From Billgrantia tianxiuensis (GTDB taxonomy: Bacteria; Pseudomonadota; Gammaproteobacteria; Pseudomonadales; Halomonadaceae): a stretch of 64,000 nucleotides of DNA. Of this stretch, positions 63,150 through 64,000 are shown one piece after another (the stretch's first letter is position 1; every line of letters starts with the position of its first letter). The stretch covers positions 2,666,001 through 2,730,000 of the forward strand of contig NZ_CP035042.1 of assembly GCF_009834345.1 (NCBI RefSeq). The letters are read 5' to 3'. A program made the translations under genes and the position numbers. The notes under the pieces were generated by a model that was given only the letters and a program-made list of their open reading frames with translations, ran no database searches and was not told the origin of the DNA.

Positions 63150-64000
63150 GTGAATATCGTTTTTTCGACCACCCGCCAGTGGAATCCTGGCGACGAATTT
63201 ATTCTCATGGGGTGTATCAACCTGCTTCAGCAATACCTCGGTGAGTTTAATCCCATCATTTACAACCGAAACCCGCAGACACGACGCGCCCGTAAGTATG
63301 ATATCATCAAAGCCATCGACAAGGCGGCCGGCAAAGATCTAGTTGAGAAATTTCTCGACAACTCGGTCAAAGAAAGGCCGCCTATGGATTATGCTGACAT
63401 GGTAGTCTTCGCTGGCTCCCCGAGTGGCGAGGCAGACGCATGGTCAAGCTCTATTCATCCATTCTCGAATACGATCTTCCTACCATTTTTCTTGGCTTGG
63501 GGACCAGCGGGAAATTCAGCTTCAATGACGAACACTTCACTAAGGAAGAACAAGAAGTTTTTAAACGAGCTTCGCTAATAACCACAAGAGATACTGACAC
63601 ACATGATGGGCTGCAACCGCTAGAAACCCATCAGCTACCTTGCCCTGCCTTGCTATCTAGCAAAAGCGGAAGATTGGTAGATAAAGTCAAAAGAATCGGC
63701 TTAATGTACGGTACGAACGACGCGGTTGCCAGCAACAACGTTTCTAGCGATACCTACCAGTACATGATGAATATTTATAAAAAATTACTTGATGATTACG
63801 GTGACGAATACGAAATAGAGTTTGTCTCACACTACATAGACGAGCTATCTCATTTTAGAAAGGACTTCGGTGATCAAACCGTTCGATACTCCTACGACGC
63901 CAAAGATTATCTGGATATTTATAATCGCTATGATCTGGTAATAGGTTACCGTGTCCATGGTATCGGAATATCGGCCTCCATGGGAATCCCCGGCATCATG
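63150..64000 (+). CDS. Polysaccharide pyruvyl transferase family protein (frameshifted, 3' end outside window)
   Basis: Begins MNIVFSTTRQWNPGDEFILM, with the PGDE glycine loop of the family. The frame breaks at CCCC 63418-63421. One base joins MVVFAGSP to EWRGRRMVKLYSSILEYDLP and the protein continues to the window edge. Near the edge NRYDLVIGYRVHGIGISASM holds the RVHG motif typical of PF04230 pyruvyl transferases, which add pyruvate ketals to exopolysaccharide. The second half is noticeably A/T-rich compared with the start. Divergent from the GT9 gene. Confidence 0.8.

Overview
The window is GC-rich DNA from a gammaproteobacterium, most likely a member of the Halomonadaceae (Halomonas and relatives). 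The reasons are gene order and protein character: thrS-infC-rpmI-rplT-pheS-pheT-ihfA, a full aa3-type cytochrome c oxidase operon of the Pseudomonas/Halomonas kind, and several TRAP transporters for organic acids. The genus is an inference and was not tested by any search.

Layout. 1-3.8 kb: a LysR regulator cut by the window edge, the nucleotide 5'-monophosphate nucleosidase ppnN, a flavodoxin, and small membrane proteins. 3.9-11.1 kb: the translation operon on the minus strand; infC appears to start at a non-canonical AUC codon. 11.4-12.8 kb: an OmpA-type lipoprotein and a DUF2489 protein. 13.0-21.3 kb: cytochrome c oxidase subunits with heme A synthesis and copper/heme insertion factors, plus one tiny membrane gene (DUF2909) on the opposite strand. 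21.5-22.1 kb: a small unknown protein and tRNA-Pro(GGG).

22.4-36.6 kb is a sugar-acid catabolic island. It holds SDR dehydrogenases, an FAH-type hydrolase, a UxaA-type dehydratase, a FadR/GntR regulator, an Ldh_2 dehydrogenase, a TRAP transporter, a DUF1537 kinase, a PdxA2-type dehydrogenase and a GlcD-type FAD oxidase. Three of its promoter regions share a TGGYAT-N6/7-ATACWA element that could be the operator of the island's regulator.

36.6-38.7 kb is a scrambled accessory zone: purine repeats, a 35-aa ORF, a broken XRE gene with twin palindromes, a GSU2403-type nucleotidyltransferase behind a TTAACTAA inverted repeat, and an XRE remnant. 38.7-46.9 kb is an amide/ureide utilisation cluster (FadR regulator, asparaginase, TRAP transporter, M20 amidohydrolase, RidA, amidase). 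An imperfect duplicated block brackets it, and a 79-bp MITE ends the right copy. 47.4-52.0 kb is a three-gene signalling module: solute-binding protein, hybrid histidine kinase, and REC-GGDEF diguanylate cyclase. 52.0-52.8 kb is an A/T-rich TumE/TumA-type toxin-antitoxin pair. 54.1-58.7 kb is a polar amino-acid ABC transporter, a PuuB-like oxidase and an IclR regulator. 52.9-53.7 and 58.7-64 kb are surface polysaccharide genes: a duplicated glycosyltransferase, an LPS-type kinase, a UDP-sugar epimerase, a GT9 heptosyltransferase-like protein and a pyruvyl transferase cut by the window edge.

Quality caveat. About twenty genes are broken by what looks like one missing base, nearly always in a G or C run. 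The essential gene pheT is among them, so most of these breaks are probably sequencing or assembly errors and not real pseudogenes. They are dense after 37 kb and rare before it. Coordinates below span the repaired genes.
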